A DNA stretch of 64,000 nucleotides from Phycisphaerales bacterium (lineage in GTDB: Bacteria; Planctomycetota; Phycisphaerae; Phycisphaerales; UBA1924): assembly GCA_040217175.1 (NCBI GenBank), contig JAVJNT010000001.1, positions 434,001-498,000 of the forward strand. The letters run 5' to 3'. A model generated the notes under the pieces. It did no database searches, was not told the origin of the DNA, and saw nothing but the letters and a program-made list of their open reading frames with translations. Within the stretch, counting starts at the first letter, position 1, and each line of letters opens with the position of its first letter. This document shows, in pieces, positions 1 to 8,403 of this stretch. The position numbers and the translations under genes are program-made.

Positions 1-276
1 TGTGAGGTTGATCAGTCCGCCGACCACTTCGGCTCGCCCGTAGCCGAAGGTACGCTGCTCGTCCGCGGGCCGCTTGGAGATCCGCCGGGCGACCAACGCG
101 AGCAACAATCCGGCGGCATCACTGAAGTTGTGCAGCGCATCGGCGACCAGAGATAGGCTGCCAGACAGCACGCCACCGATCACCTGGGCCGCCGTCAACA
201 GGAGGTTGATGGCGACGGCCCAGGCGAGCCGGCGGGTTCCGAGATCGGATCCGTGATGATGGTCATGGCCGCTCAT
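1..276 (-). CDS. czcD: CDF family metal cation exporter, N-terminal part (cut by window edge)
   Basis: I translated this from the reverse strand: 92 codons open from an ATG at 276 to the window edge with no stop. The product starts with a His-rich tip (MSGHDHHHG), then a first membrane helix, then SLSLVADALHNFSDA, which is the conserved Asp-containing metal site in the second helix of cation diffusion facilitators (Zn/Co/Cd-proton antiporters of the inner membrane). This is followed by the cytoplasmic loop EQRTFGYGRAEVVGGLIN, also a CDF hallmark. It is the last visible gene of RND efflux operon I and begins 9 bp after the stop of the His-rich lipoprotein gene. It likely moves metal from cytoplasm to periplasm to feed the RND pump. 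Substrate specificity cannot be decided from the fragment. Confidence 0.9.
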   Translation of the reverse strand, partial: MSGHDHHHGSDLGTRRLAWAVAINLLLTAAQVIGGVLSGSLSLVADALHNFSDAAGLLLALVARRISKRPADEQRTFGYGRAEVVGGLINLT

Positions 277-285
277 AGAGGATGC

Positions 286-804
286 CTATTCGAGGGATAC
301 GGCCGCGGTCTGACGTTCGCCGCTGGCGGTCTCGATCTCGATCCACAGGCTCGCACCGGCCATGGTAGCGGGCGCTTCGGTCTGGCCGTGAAAGTGATCG
401 TCGTGAGCGTCTGCCTTCGATTTTAGCGCGCCCGTCCCGGCCTCATCGCCGATCCAGAAACGCACGGCGGCGGGGATCGGCCCGGACTCGACTTCGAGAT
501 CGAGATGCACTTCGGAAGAAGGCTTGATGTCGCTGGATACCGAGACCGCCAGCTTCGTCCCGGCGATCGTCACGCTGCCAAGCGACCGCATCTCGCCGTG
601 CTCATGATCGTCGTGCTCGCCGTGTTCACCCTCGGCATGGTCGTGCCCCTCATGGTCGTCGCCGTCACCAGCGTGATCATGACCGTCGTCCGCGGAGTGT
701 GTTTCGGCGGACTTTGATTCTGAGGACTCCCCGCAGCCGGGCAGCGAGACCGACAGTGCGATGGCCGCACCGGCAACGGCGAGAACCTTGATGAGATCGT
801 TCAT
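286..804 (-). CDS. His-rich periplasmic lipoprotein of metal efflux operon I
   Basis: A 172-residue protein with a lipoprotein signal peptide (lipobox SLPGC, Cys24). Residues about 36-69 are almost entirely His, Asp, Glu and Gly (HDH, HEGHDH, HDDHEHG), an obvious soft metal-chelating strip. The C-terminal half (about 74-172) looks like a compact beta domain with the patterns LGSVTIAG, VRFWIGD and ASLWIEIE. It sits 2 bp downstream of the RND pump gene and upstream of the CDF gene, so it is probably an envelope metal buffer or chaperone for the pump. The C-terminal domain is visibly similar to that of the lipoprotein at 22019-22510, which lacks the His strip. The function is inferred from composition and context; I do not recognise a named family. 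Confidence 0.8.
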   Translation of the reverse strand: MNDLIKVLAVAGAAIALSVSLPGCGESSESKSAETHSADDGHDHAGDGDDHEGHDHAEGEHGEHDDHEHGEMRSLGSVTIAGTKLAVSVSSDIKPSSEVHLDLEVESGPIPAAVRFWIGDEAGTGALKSKADAHDDHFHGQTEAPATMAGASLWIEIETASGERQTAAVSLE

Positions 805-806
805 GT

Positions 807-3800
807 TCAGGACTCCTTTGAGGTAATGGCCTTGGGTCGGCGGAACACACCGACGAGCCGGGTGAGCACGGATGGGTGTTCAGCGGGACGACGCTCGGGC
901 TTGTGGCCGAAAACGAGCGAGTATCCCGCCGGGACAACAATGAGATTCAGGAACGTGGAGGTCAGCAGTCCTCCGAGGGTGACGATGGCGAGGGGCGCGA
1001 GCAGTTCGCTGCCCGGTTCACCCGCGGCCAACGCCAGCGGGACGAGCCCGAGCACCGCCGAGATCGCGGTCATCAGGATCGGCACGAGCCGCTCCATGGA
1101 CCCTTGGACGATGGCCTCGCCGAGGGGGACGCCCTCAGCTTCCATGAGGTGATTGTAATGATTGATGAGCAGGATGCCGTTACGAACGGCGATCCCGAAG
1201 AGGGTGATGAAGCCGACGAGGCTGGCGATGGACACCACGGGCGGGATGTACGGGCCACCGATGCCGATCAACGCCAAGGTGTTGTGGACCAGCCCACCCC
1301 CCTCGGTGATATAGATCGCCGCAATGCCGCCGATGAGCGCGAGGGGCATGTTGAGCATCACAAGCACAGCGGCCCGCATTGATCCTGTCGAGATCTGGAG
1401 CAGCATGAGCATGATGAGCACGACCGCAACACCCGCCACGAGAATGGTCCGGGAGGCCGACTGCTGCGCCTCGAACTGACCGCCGTAGGACACGGTCATG
1501 CCGGCCCGTTGGACAATGGGATCGACACGCTCCTGCACCTGGGCCACGAGGTCGCCGAGGTTGGACCCTTCGGCGACGTTGAGGGACACCACCGCCTTGC
1601 GCTGTGCGTTCTCGCGGGTGATGAGGTTGCTCGATCGCTCGGGGCCGATATCAGCGACATCGCTCAAACGAACGGTGGCCCCACCCCGGCCCCTGAGCAG
1701 CAGGTCGCGGACCTGCCGGATGGACTCGCGTTCCTCGGGTGCGAGCCGCACGACAAGGTCGTACTGTCGCACTCCTTGGTTCACCGTATCCACGACCTCG
1801 CCATATAGAGCTTCGCGGACCTGCTCCGCAGCGTCGGCGGGGCTGAGACCGACCGCCGCGAGCTCGGCGTGCCGGTAGCGGATGGGAAGGGATGTGATCA
1901 GGACCTCACGATTCGCGTTGACATCGCGAGCACCCGGCAGGCCCTGGAGTTCGGCCTCGATCGCCTTGGCGACATCACGAAGCTCGGTGAGGTCCTCACC
2001 GAAGACATTGATGGCAATCGCCGCGGGCGTGCCTGACAGCACATGGCTGAGGCGGTGCTCGATGGGCTGGCCGACCATCGTCGTGATGCCTGGGACCGCC
2101 CCGAGGATGCGATCGATCTGCTCACGCACCTCGAATCGGTCGCTCCCCGCATCGACGGTGACCTCGATCTCGGAGTTGCTGACCGGCTCGGCATGCTCGT
2201 CACGTTCGGCCCGGCCGGTACGCCGGGAGACGGAACGGACCCCCTCGATCTGGACGAGTTGCTTCTCGACCTCCGTCGCGAGCCGATCGCTCTCGACGAT
2301 CGAAGTGCCGGGAGGAGCGAGCAGGAAGACCGTGAACGTGCCCTCGTTAAACGACGGGAGGAACGAGCTTCCGAATGTGCTCGCCAGCAAGAGTGCGGCG
2401 GCGGTTACGGCAGCGGCGGTGCCGAGCACCCACGCCCGGTACCGAATGGCTGCCCGGAGTGACGGCTCGTACGCCCGCTTCAGAAGGCGGACCAGGAATC
2501 CGTCCCGGTCCTCGTGCTTGCCGCCGAGTTTGCCCTTGAGCAGGAACCGGCACATCGCGGGCACGACCGTCAGCGCGACGACCAGTGAAGCGAGGATCGA
2601 GATCATGTAGGTGAGTGCCAAGGGCTGGAAGAAGCGGCCTTCGAGCCCTTGCAGGAAGAGAAGCGGCACGAACACCATGACGATGATGACCGTGGCGAAG
2701 ACCATCGCCGGTCGGATCTCGTTGCTGGCGTCGAAAATGACCTCCGTAAAGGGACGCTTGTCGGCCTCGGGCATGGCCCGGTTCTGTTTCAGGCGTCGGA
2801 AGACATTTTCCACATCGATGATCGCGTCATCGACAAGCACGCCAATCGCAACCGTGAGACCGCCGAGCGTCATGACGTTGAGCCCGAGGTTCATCGCGTC
2901 CATCATCAGCAGCCCGACGGCCAGTGAGATCGGGATCGCGGTGAGCGTGATGAGAGTCGTCCGCAGATTCATCAGGAACAGGACGAGTACGACGAGCACG
3001 ATAATGACCGCCTCGCCAAGCACCTTGGTGACGTTGTGGACCGCTCGGTCGATGAAGTGCGACTGGCGGACAACATCTCGGTTGAGCACAACGCCTCCGG
3101 GAAGCGTCGGCTCGATCTGATCGAACAGCGCATCAAGACTGTCGGTCAGGGCGAGCGTGTTGGTGCCCGGCGACTTCTGGATGGACAGCACGACGGCGGG
3201 CTCGCCCCCCTCAGAAGCGGTGCCCCGCTTGATCGCCGGCCCGAGGATGACCTCGGCGACCTGGCCGATCGTCACGGGGACGCCTTCGTGGTACTTGATG
3301 ACCGTGTTGGCGATGTCCTCCGGGCGCGTCACCCGGCTCTGCTGGCGGATCGGGATCTCGAAGTTGTCCACATTCACCAGATAGCCACCGCTCGCGGTGC
3401 TGTGCGCGCCGCCCGCGGCTTCGACCACATCCGTGATGGTCAGGTCGTAGAGCCTCAGCCGCTCCTGATCGACATTGACCTGGTACTCGGGCAGTTCGCC
3501 ACCGATCGCGACGACCTGGGCGACGCCGGGCACCGCGAGAATCTTGGTCCGCAGGTCGAACTCGCCGTACGAGCGGAGCTGCATCGGGCTGACGGAACCG
3601 TCGGGTGACGACAGGGAGATCAGCATGATCTCGCCCGCGATGGAGGTGATCGGGGTGATGAAGGGTTCGACCTCATCGGGAAGGTTCTCGCGAGCAGTCA
3701 CGAGCCGTTCGGCCACGAGCTGCCTGGCATCGAACAGGTCCGAGCCCCATTCGAGGTCCACCCACACGATGCCGAGGCCGATCGCGCTGGCACTGCGGAC

Positions 3801-4043
3801 CCGCCGCACGCCGGACATGCCGTTGACGGCGGTCTCGATGGGAAAGGTGACATACTGCTCGACCTCGTCGGCGGCGAGCCCGCCTGCCTCGGCCATGATC
3901 GTCACGGTCGGGGCGTTGAGTTCGGGGAACACATCGACGCTCATCCTCGGCAGGCGATAACCGGCGTAGCCGACGATCATGACCGCCGCGATGAGCACGA
4001 GCGTGGAATAGCGGAGCGAGAAGCGGATAACGGCTTTCAACAT
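807..4043 (-). CDS. heavy-metal efflux RND permease (CzcA/CusA type), operon I
   Basis: This 1078-residue inner membrane pump has the full heavy-metal RND length. It opens with a first membrane helix and the motif PRMSVDVFPELNAPTVTI, and carries two sets of membrane helices around periplasmic porter domains. The fourth helix has AIGVLVDDAIIDVENV (residues 399-414) with paired acidic residues for proton relay. This differs from the DFGxxxDG signature of the Zn/Co/Cd pump at 8400-11513, so the substrate is probably different; Cu/Ag or another divalent ion is possible but not proved. It lies 3 bp after the adaptor gene, inside the order channel, adaptor, pump, lipoprotein, CDF. It would form a tripartite complex that drives metal from periplasm to outside. 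Confidence 0.93.
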   Translation of the reverse strand: MLKAVIRFSLRYSTLVLIAAVMIVGYAGYRLPRMSVDVFPELNAPTVTIMAEAGGLAADEVEQYVTFPIETAVNGMSGVRRVRSASAIGLGIVWVDLEWGSDLFDARQLVAERLVTARENLPDEVEPFITPITSIAGEIMLISLSSPDGSVSPMQLRSYGEFDLRTKILAVPGVAQVVAIGGELPEYQVNVDQERLRLYDLTITDVVEAAGGAHSTASGGYLVNVDNFEIPIRQQSRVTRPEDIANTVIKYHEGVPVTIGQVAEVILGPAIKRGTASEGGEPAVVLSIQKSPGTNTLALTDSLDALFDQIEPTLPGGVVLNRDVVRQSHFIDRAVHNVTKVLGEAVIIVLVVLVLFLMNLRTTLITLTAIPISLAVGLLMMDAMNLGLNVMTLGGLTVAIGVLVDDAIIDVENVFRRLKQNRAMPEADKRPFTEVIFDASNEIRPAMVFATVIIVMVFVPLLFLQGLEGRFFQPLALTYMISILASLVVALTVVPAMCRFLLKGKLGGKHEDRDGFLVRLLKRAYEPSLRAAIRYRAWVLGTAAAVTAAALLLASTFGSSFLPSFNEGTFTVFLLAPPGTSIVESDRLATEVEKQLVQIEGVRSVSRRTGRAERDEHAEPVSNSEIEVTVDAGSDRFEVREQIDRILGAVPGITTMVGQPIEHRLSHVLSGTPAAIAINVFGEDLTELRDVAKAIEAELQGLPGARDVNANREVLITSLPIRYRHAELAAVGLSPADAAEQVREALYGEVVDTVNQGVRQYDLVVRLAPEERESIRQVRDLLLRGRGGATVRLSDVADIGPERSSNLITRENAQRKAVVSLNVAEGSNLGDLVAQVQERVDPIVQRAGMTVSYGGQFEAQQSASRTILVAGVAVVLIMLMLLQISTGSMRAAVLVMLNMPLALIGGIAAIYITEGGGLVHNTLALIGIGGPYIPPVVSIASLVGFITLFGIAVRNGILLINHYNHLMEAEGVPLGEAIVQGSMERLVPILMTAISAVLGLVPLALAAGEPGSELLAPLAIVTLGGLLTSTFLNLIVVPAGYSLVFGHKPERRPAEHPSVLTRLVGVFRRPKAITSKES

Positions 4044-4046
4044 GGC

Positions 4047-5522
4047 TCAATCCTCCCCTTCGTGGAACGTGCCATCGGAGTGGAAGTGGCCACCCTTTTG
4101 GATCGATCCGCTGGTGGCGAGCATGAGCTGAAAAGCACCGTCGAGGACGACTTCGTCGCCGTCACGAAGACCACTGAGCAGGGCGACCCAACGCCCATCG
4201 TCGAGACCGAGGTCGGCCTCTATGCGGATCGCCTCGTTCGGGTTGCTCGGGTTGCGACGGAAGATGACGGGCGAGAGCCCATCACGCTGCACAGCGGCGA
4301 GCGGGATGGCGAGTTCGGGCGAAGCCGTCGAGTCGGTCACGATCTCAAGTTGAGCCGAGACGCCCGGTCGGGCCCAGGGCTTGAGTTCATCGGGTACGAC
4401 GAACAGTTCGAGCGTGCGGGCGTTGGGATCGCCTGCCAATCCAAGTGTGATCGTGCCGTCCATCGTCTCGGTCAGGGGCACGGCGCGTCCCGCGGCGGTC
4501 GGCGTCGGTGGGACGATCCGGGCCGTGAGCCCGTCCCGCAGCACGCCCAGGTCGCTCTGGAGCCCGGACGCTCGGAAACGGAGCCGATCGGGCTGCACGA
4601 CGGTGACGACGGGTGTCTTCTCGTCCGCCCACGAGCCGTTCGTCAGGCCCAGCATTTCCACGACGCCGGCTTCGGACGCATTGACCTCGATCGCGGCGAT
4701 CGTGGCCCAAACGGGCTCGGTCCCATGAGGCGTCTCCACGGTCCGGGCGAGTTCGTCCCTCGAACGAGAAACGACCGATGAGGCGGCATCGAGCAGATAG
4801 TCCAGGCGTGACCGGGCCGCACGGAGATCAGCAACGGTCTGCTGCCGGTCCGCTCCGAGTTCCGCCTTCTTTTCCATCACGTTGGCAAGGTCGGCTCGGG
4901 TGCTTGCGAGCGACGCACGGGCCTGGGCGAATTCATCGACGCGGCCACCGCCCGCCTCGCGGACCGACTGCAACTGCTCGACCCGCTCGTTCCAGACGGC
5001 GACACTCTCGTGGAGGCTGTCCTCGTGCTGCTGGTGCGCCGCGAGCAACGGCTCGAAGGTCTCAAGCCGTGCATCCAGCCGCTCGATCTGGGCCTCAGCA
5101 TCGGCCAGTTGCTGCTGCATCTCCCGCCATGACGGCGAATCGAGCCGGTAGAGCGGTTGGCCCGCTTCGACCCGGTCGAACTGCTCGACGAGCAACTCAA
5201 CCCGCCCGGGCACGGCCGTGCGATACTCGCGTCGCGCCGTGGGAAGGTACTCGAACCGGCCCGGCACGCGGAGGGTCTGCTCAACTCGCCGGCGCTCGAC
5301 CTTGACGAAGCTGATCCCGAGGTTCGACCGCACCGCGGCCGGGATCGCGACACGGTCGGACCCGGTTGCCTCGGCCTCGGCCTCTGACGAGTGGTCGTGC
5401 CCATCCGCCTCGCCGTGCTCGGCCTCGCCGGATGTCTTCGGGGATCCGCCATCGCAGGCGGCCAGTGTCAGCGGCAGAACTGCCGCGAGGGCGATCGCGA
5501 TCGCCCGTTCCATGATGTTCAT
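4047..5522 (-). CDS. RND efflux periplasmic adaptor (HlyD/CzcB type), operon I
   Basis: A 491-residue membrane fusion protein. A lipobox LTLAAC (Cys23) anchors it, followed by a short His/Glu-rich tract with HGEADGHDH. A barrel-sandwich segment (about 65-110), a long alpha-helical hairpin with Gln/Glu/Ala/Arg heptads (about 112-240) and a beta-barrel with a membrane-proximal domain follow. The C-terminus ends with another His cluster (GGHFHSDGTFHEGED), so both ends may bind metal. The start ATG overlaps the stop of the outer membrane channel gene by 4 bp (ATGA), and the pump gene follows after 3 bp. It bridges pump and channel in the periplasm. Confidence 0.92.
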   Translation of the reverse strand: MNIMERAIAIALAAVLPLTLAACDGGSPKTSGEAEHGEADGHDHSSEAEAEATGSDRVAIPAAVRSNLGISFVKVERRRVEQTLRVPGRFEYLPTARREYRTAVPGRVELLVEQFDRVEAGQPLYRLDSPSWREMQQQLADAEAQIERLDARLETFEPLLAAHQQHEDSLHESVAVWNERVEQLQSVREAGGGRVDEFAQARASLASTRADLANVMEKKAELGADRQQTVADLRAARSRLDYLLDAASSVVSRSRDELARTVETPHGTEPVWATIAAIEVNASEAGVVEMLGLTNGSWADEKTPVVTVVQPDRLRFRASGLQSDLGVLRDGLTARIVPPTPTAAGRAVPLTETMDGTITLGLAGDPNARTLELFVVPDELKPWARPGVSAQLEIVTDSTASPELAIPLAAVQRDGLSPVIFRRNPSNPNEAIRIEADLGLDDGRWVALLSGLRDGDEVVLDGAFQLMLATSGSIQKGGHFHSDGTFHEGED

Positions 5523-7003
5523 CGGGATGCCTCCTCGGCGGGCGTTTCGCCTCGCGCCGCGGTGTGTGGTGTGGTTACCGTTGTGGTGTCATCGTCGGTC
5601 GCTGGCCCGACAGCAGCCGGCATTTCCGGCTCGTCCGGGCCGAGCAGGCGAGTGATCTCAATCGCCGCGTTGGTCTCGGCCAGACGAAGATCGAGCAGAC
5701 GGCTCTTGGCCTCGAACCGTCGCGTGACGGTTTCGAGCAAGAGCAGCGTGTTGACCTCGCCAAGATCGATCAGTTGCTCGACTTCGGATGCCTGCTCGTC
5801 GAGCATCGGTACAAGATCACGCTCGAACGCGTCTCGCTGCTTCTGCGAGGCGTTATACGCGGCACGGGCCATTGCGAGTTCGCGGGCCAGACGCTCGAAG
5901 GTCGTCTCCGCCGCGGCCCGAGCGACCTCGCGGCGAGCCTTCGCTTCCGCGATGCCCGCCCGGTTGGCGTTGTGAATCGGTATCGGAATCGACACGCCAA
6001 GCAGGAGTCGGTCGTCGTTGTCCTCGCTCCCATAGCCCGTGCCGATCGTGATGTCCGGATACTGCTTGCGGACCTCCAGGCGGAGTGTCTCCTCGGCGAC
6101 CTGATACTCGGCCCGCCGCACCGCGAGGGTGGTGTTCGCCTCGATGAGTCGCCCGATCGCATCGGTGATCTCGGCGATCGACGCAGGCGGAAGCGCCGGC
6201 AGCAACTCCACCGGAGCGTCCGGCGGAAGCCCCATCAAACCGAGAAGTTCGACACGGGCCCGGGCTTCTGCGAACACCGCCTCGGCAACATCCGCACGGG
6301 TCTCGACCAACTCGGCCCGCAGGAGCCGAGCCTCGACCCGCGTGAGTTCTCCCGCCGTCTCCAGCCGGTCGGTTATGGCGGAGATCCGCTCGACCTGACC
6401 GATCACCTCACGTAGCAATCGGAGCCGCTCGGACGCTGCGGACCACGACGCCCAGGCCGAGCGAACCGCGGCCCGCGTGCTCCATTCTGCATCGACGATC
6501 CGCCGCAGCTCGGTCTCGTACGCCGCCCCGGCCCGATCCTTCTCGACGCCGAGCCGACCCGAAATCGGGATCGTCAGGCTCAGCGTGAGTCCGTATTCGA
6601 ACGGCCCCGACGGCGAGAGGATCTCCGCCCCGTCGAAGCCGAACTGTGGGTCCTCCCACAACCCCGCCGTCTCGAAGGTCGCGAGCGCGACGCCGGCATC
6701 GAGGCGAGCGAGCCGGAGGTCAGGGTTATAGAACAGGGCGAGCACTTCGCCCTCTGCGGTTGAGAGCCCGTCGTTCGGGTCGAACCGCTCCGGCACCTGG
6801 TTGCCGGCCTCGGAGAGCCGCTCAACGAAATCCGAGATGGGTTCAGTGGCAACGAGCCGTGCATCGAGCGCGGCCCGATGGTTGGCCAACTCCAGCGGTA
6901 ACCGCTCGTAGGACTGGCAGCCCGCCAGCGCGATCAGGGCAAATGTCGAGCCGAGGCCCGGCAGCATGACCCGCGTTCGACGCGGGCGTTTCAGATTGTC
7001 CAT
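5519..7003 (-). CDS. outer membrane efflux channel (TolC/CzcC type), operon I
   Basis: A 494-residue TolC-family protein with a lipoprotein signal (IALAGC, Cys29). The body shows the internal duplication of the outer membrane efflux protein fold: two long coiled-coil halves, with LFYNPDLRLARLDAGVA in the first and NTTLAVRRAEYQVAEETLRLE in the second. The typical PDITIGTGYG and IPIPIHNANRAGIAEAKA strand motifs are present. The C-terminal tail is Thr/Ala-rich and probably disordered. It is the first structural gene of the three-part pump in operon I and overlaps the adaptor gene by 4 bp. Confidence 0.92.
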   Translation of the reverse strand: MDNLKRPRRTRVMLPGLGSTFALIALAGCQSYERLPLELANHRAALDARLVATEPISDFVERLSEAGNQVPERFDPNDGLSTAEGEVLALFYNPDLRLARLDAGVALATFETAGLWEDPQFGFDGAEILSPSGPFEYGLTLSLTIPISGRLGVEKDRAGAAYETELRRIVDAEWSTRAAVRSAWASWSAASERLRLLREVIGQVERISAITDRLETAGELTRVEARLLRAELVETRADVAEAVFAEARARVELLGLMGLPPDAPVELLPALPPASIAEITDAIGRLIEANTTLAVRRAEYQVAEETLRLEVRKQYPDITIGTGYGSEDNDDRLLLGVSIPIPIHNANRAGIAEAKARREVARAAAETTFERLARELAMARAAYNASQKQRDAFERDLVPMLDEQASEVEQLIDLGEVNTLLLLETVTRRFEAKSRLLDLRLAETNAAIEITRLLGPDEPEMPAAVGPATDDDTTTVTTPHTAARGETPAEEASR

Positions 7004-7088
7004 TGTTTGTGATTCCTGTCTGGGTCCAAAGCGATGACAGCCGCAACGGACAGCGCCGCCGCGGCACGCGCGAAGGAACAGACAGAAA

Positions 7089-7514
7089 TCAGATGGTCAG
7101 ACGAACGCTCGCCACGATCGCGAGCCTGTGGACCCCACCGGGGTCAAACCAACGCGGCGGCATCGGCGGGCCGCGGCGACCAAGGCCGGTCTCCGCAAGG
7201 ATGACGCCCCACGATGGCGACGAGACGATCGCGGGCGGCACATCGCTCCCAGTGTCACTCCGGGGCAGCGTCAGGATCTCCGCGGTTGTGATCTCGACAT
7301 CGGTACAGCCGCAGTCGTGCTGATGCTCTCCCGCGGGCACGGGGAGTGGCCATGACGCATCGTGGCTGCACGAGGATTCGCAGTGATCGGACTCTGCGGG
7401 TGCGTGCTGATGGCCGCCGCCGAGGCACAGCACCGCTATACCGCCTGCGCCGCCAGCGAGGGCGTGGAAGGCGATGATCGCGGTGAGCAGGATGGCGAGC
7501 GGGCGATACTTCAC
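7089..7514 (-). CDS. small secreted His/Cys protein heading efflux operon I
   Basis: I choose the GTG at 7514, which gives 141 residues and a good signal peptide (KYRPLAILLTAIIAFHALAGG). The upstream in-frame start at 7625 would add a charged non-leader segment. The middle carries HQHAPAESDHCESSCSHDAS and EHQHDCGCTD, a His/Cys-rich metal-binding style, and the rest is low in recognisable structure. It is separated from the channel gene by 85 bp and is the promoter-proximal member of operon I. A protein with the same position and style (14798-15238) heads operon II. Similar small secreted proteins commonly precede czcCBA operons; a role as metal sequestration or sensing protein is inference. 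Confidence 0.65.
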   Translation of the reverse strand: MKYRPLAILLTAIIAFHALAGGAGGIAVLCLGGGHQHAPAESDHCESSCSHDASWPLPVPAGEHQHDCGCTDVEITTAEILTLPRSDTGSDVPPAIVSSPSWGVILAETGLGRRGPPMPPRWFDPGGVHRLAIVASVRLTI

Positions 7515-7520
7515 GCGTAA

Positions 7521-7543
7521 AGTATACCTCGGCTCTCGCCGAG
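7521..7543 (-). promoter_or_regulatory. putative promoter with hairpin abutting the -10 of efflux operon I
   Basis: Read on the minus strand, an inverted repeat CTCGGC-GAGA-GCCGAG (7528-7543) is followed directly by GTATACT (-10-like TATACT at 7521-7526). The GTG start of the first gene lies only 6 bp further on, so a transcript from this -10 would be nearly leaderless. A palindrome between -35 and -10 is the MerR-family operator layout, but no good -35 is visible and no MerR gene is in the window. Tentative. Confidence 0.35.
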
Positions 7544-7800
7544 CGTTGCTTGAGATCCGGAGACCTGACCGAGATGGATCGATTGCCGGGACATCCCTTT
7601 CTCTACCAAAATTATTACGGGTCATCGAGGTTCAGTGCGGTAAGGCCCGTTCAAGGGGTTGCCGGGGCCTCGGGGAGCCCGTGCGCAGGACTCGCCCTCC
7701 GGTGCCCGGGTCTCACCACCAAGGCCAGCCATGCCCGCCGGGCACCCGGGGGTGAGGGGGAACACCTACCTAAAGCCGCGAGAGGACGTACCTACAGAAA
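7544..7800. other. intergenic region between the two efflux operons, structured
   Basis: No convincing gene. It contains a 9-bp inverted repeat GGTGCCCGG (7701-7709) / CCGGGCACC (7738-7746), an outer CTCACC/GGTGAG pair (7712-7717, 7751-7756) that cannot all pair at once with the first, and a small GCCCG/CGGGC hairpin (7733-7743). It lies just downstream of the last gene of operon II, so it may end or process that transcript; no U-tract is obvious on the minus strand. I looked for tRNA, SRP RNA and attC features and saw none. Confidence 0.4.
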
Positions 7801-8403
7801 TCAGTTCTGAACCCCCGCATCTCTGCTTGAGTCCGCCCAGATTTGAACGCCCCCACGAATCACAACCGCGGCGACAATCGAACCGACCACGAGATCAGGA
7901 ACGCGGCTACCCAATGCCATCACGAGAAGCCCAGCTACGATCACACCAGTGTTCGCGATGACATCGTTCTTCGAGAAGATCCAAGACGCTCGCATGTGCG
8001 CACCGCCCTCGCGATGCTTTGCGATAAGCCGGAGACAGATCAGATTTGCAACAAGCGCGACAGCCCCAGCCCCAATCATCAGATGACTCGTCGGCTCGCT
8101 GCCGAACAGCGTCCGGCGGATTACCTCGACCAAAACTCCAAGACCCAGCGCGATCTGAAGGACGCCGCTCACTCGCGCTGCGGTCCGCTGTGTGCCGCCG
8201 GACCGGCTCGCCGCGTACAACGCGATGCCGTACACCGTGGCATCGGCCAGCATGTCAAGCGAGTCGGCCAGCAGTGCGGTGGACTCCGCGATCCATCCAA
8301 CCATCACCTCGGCAACGAACATCACGCCGTTGATCGTGAGTAGCGCTATGAGCGTTCGCTGCTCCAGACCAACGGCGTCCTCTGCACAGTCGCAGCCGCT
8401 CAC
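7801..8403 (-). CDS. short CDF-type cation transporter, last gene of efflux operon II
   Basis: A 200-residue protein with a Cys-containing N-terminus (MSGCDCAED) and about five to six membrane helices. The second helix region has AESTALLADSLDMLADATVYG, equivalent to the Asp metal site of CDF transporters, with an extra Asp four residues on. The related motif SWIFSKNDVIANTGVIVAG near residue 140 matches the fifth-helix metal site (N-D-x-x-x-N). There is no C-terminal cytoplasmic ferredoxin-like domain, so it is shorter than standard CDF exporters of about 300 residues. Its start overlaps the pump stop by 4 bp (ATGA). It probably exports Zn or Co from cytoplasm to periplasm to feed the pump. 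Confidence 0.85.
   Translation of the reverse strand: MSGCDCAEDAVGLEQRTLIALLTINGVMFVAEVMVGWIAESTALLADSLDMLADATVYGIALYAASRSGGTQRTAARVSGVLQIALGLGVLVEVIRRTLFGSEPTSHLMIGAGAVALVANLICLRLIAKHREGGAHMRASWIFSKNDVIANTGVIVAGLLVMALGSRVPDLVVGSIVAAVVIRGGVQIWADSSRDAGVQN

Noticed and set aside
7640-7800. Possible SRP RNA, tRNA or integron attC site in the gap between efflux operons
   Set aside because: The SRP loop GGAAGCAGC, a cloverleaf, and attC core sites are all absent; only nested inverted repeats remain.
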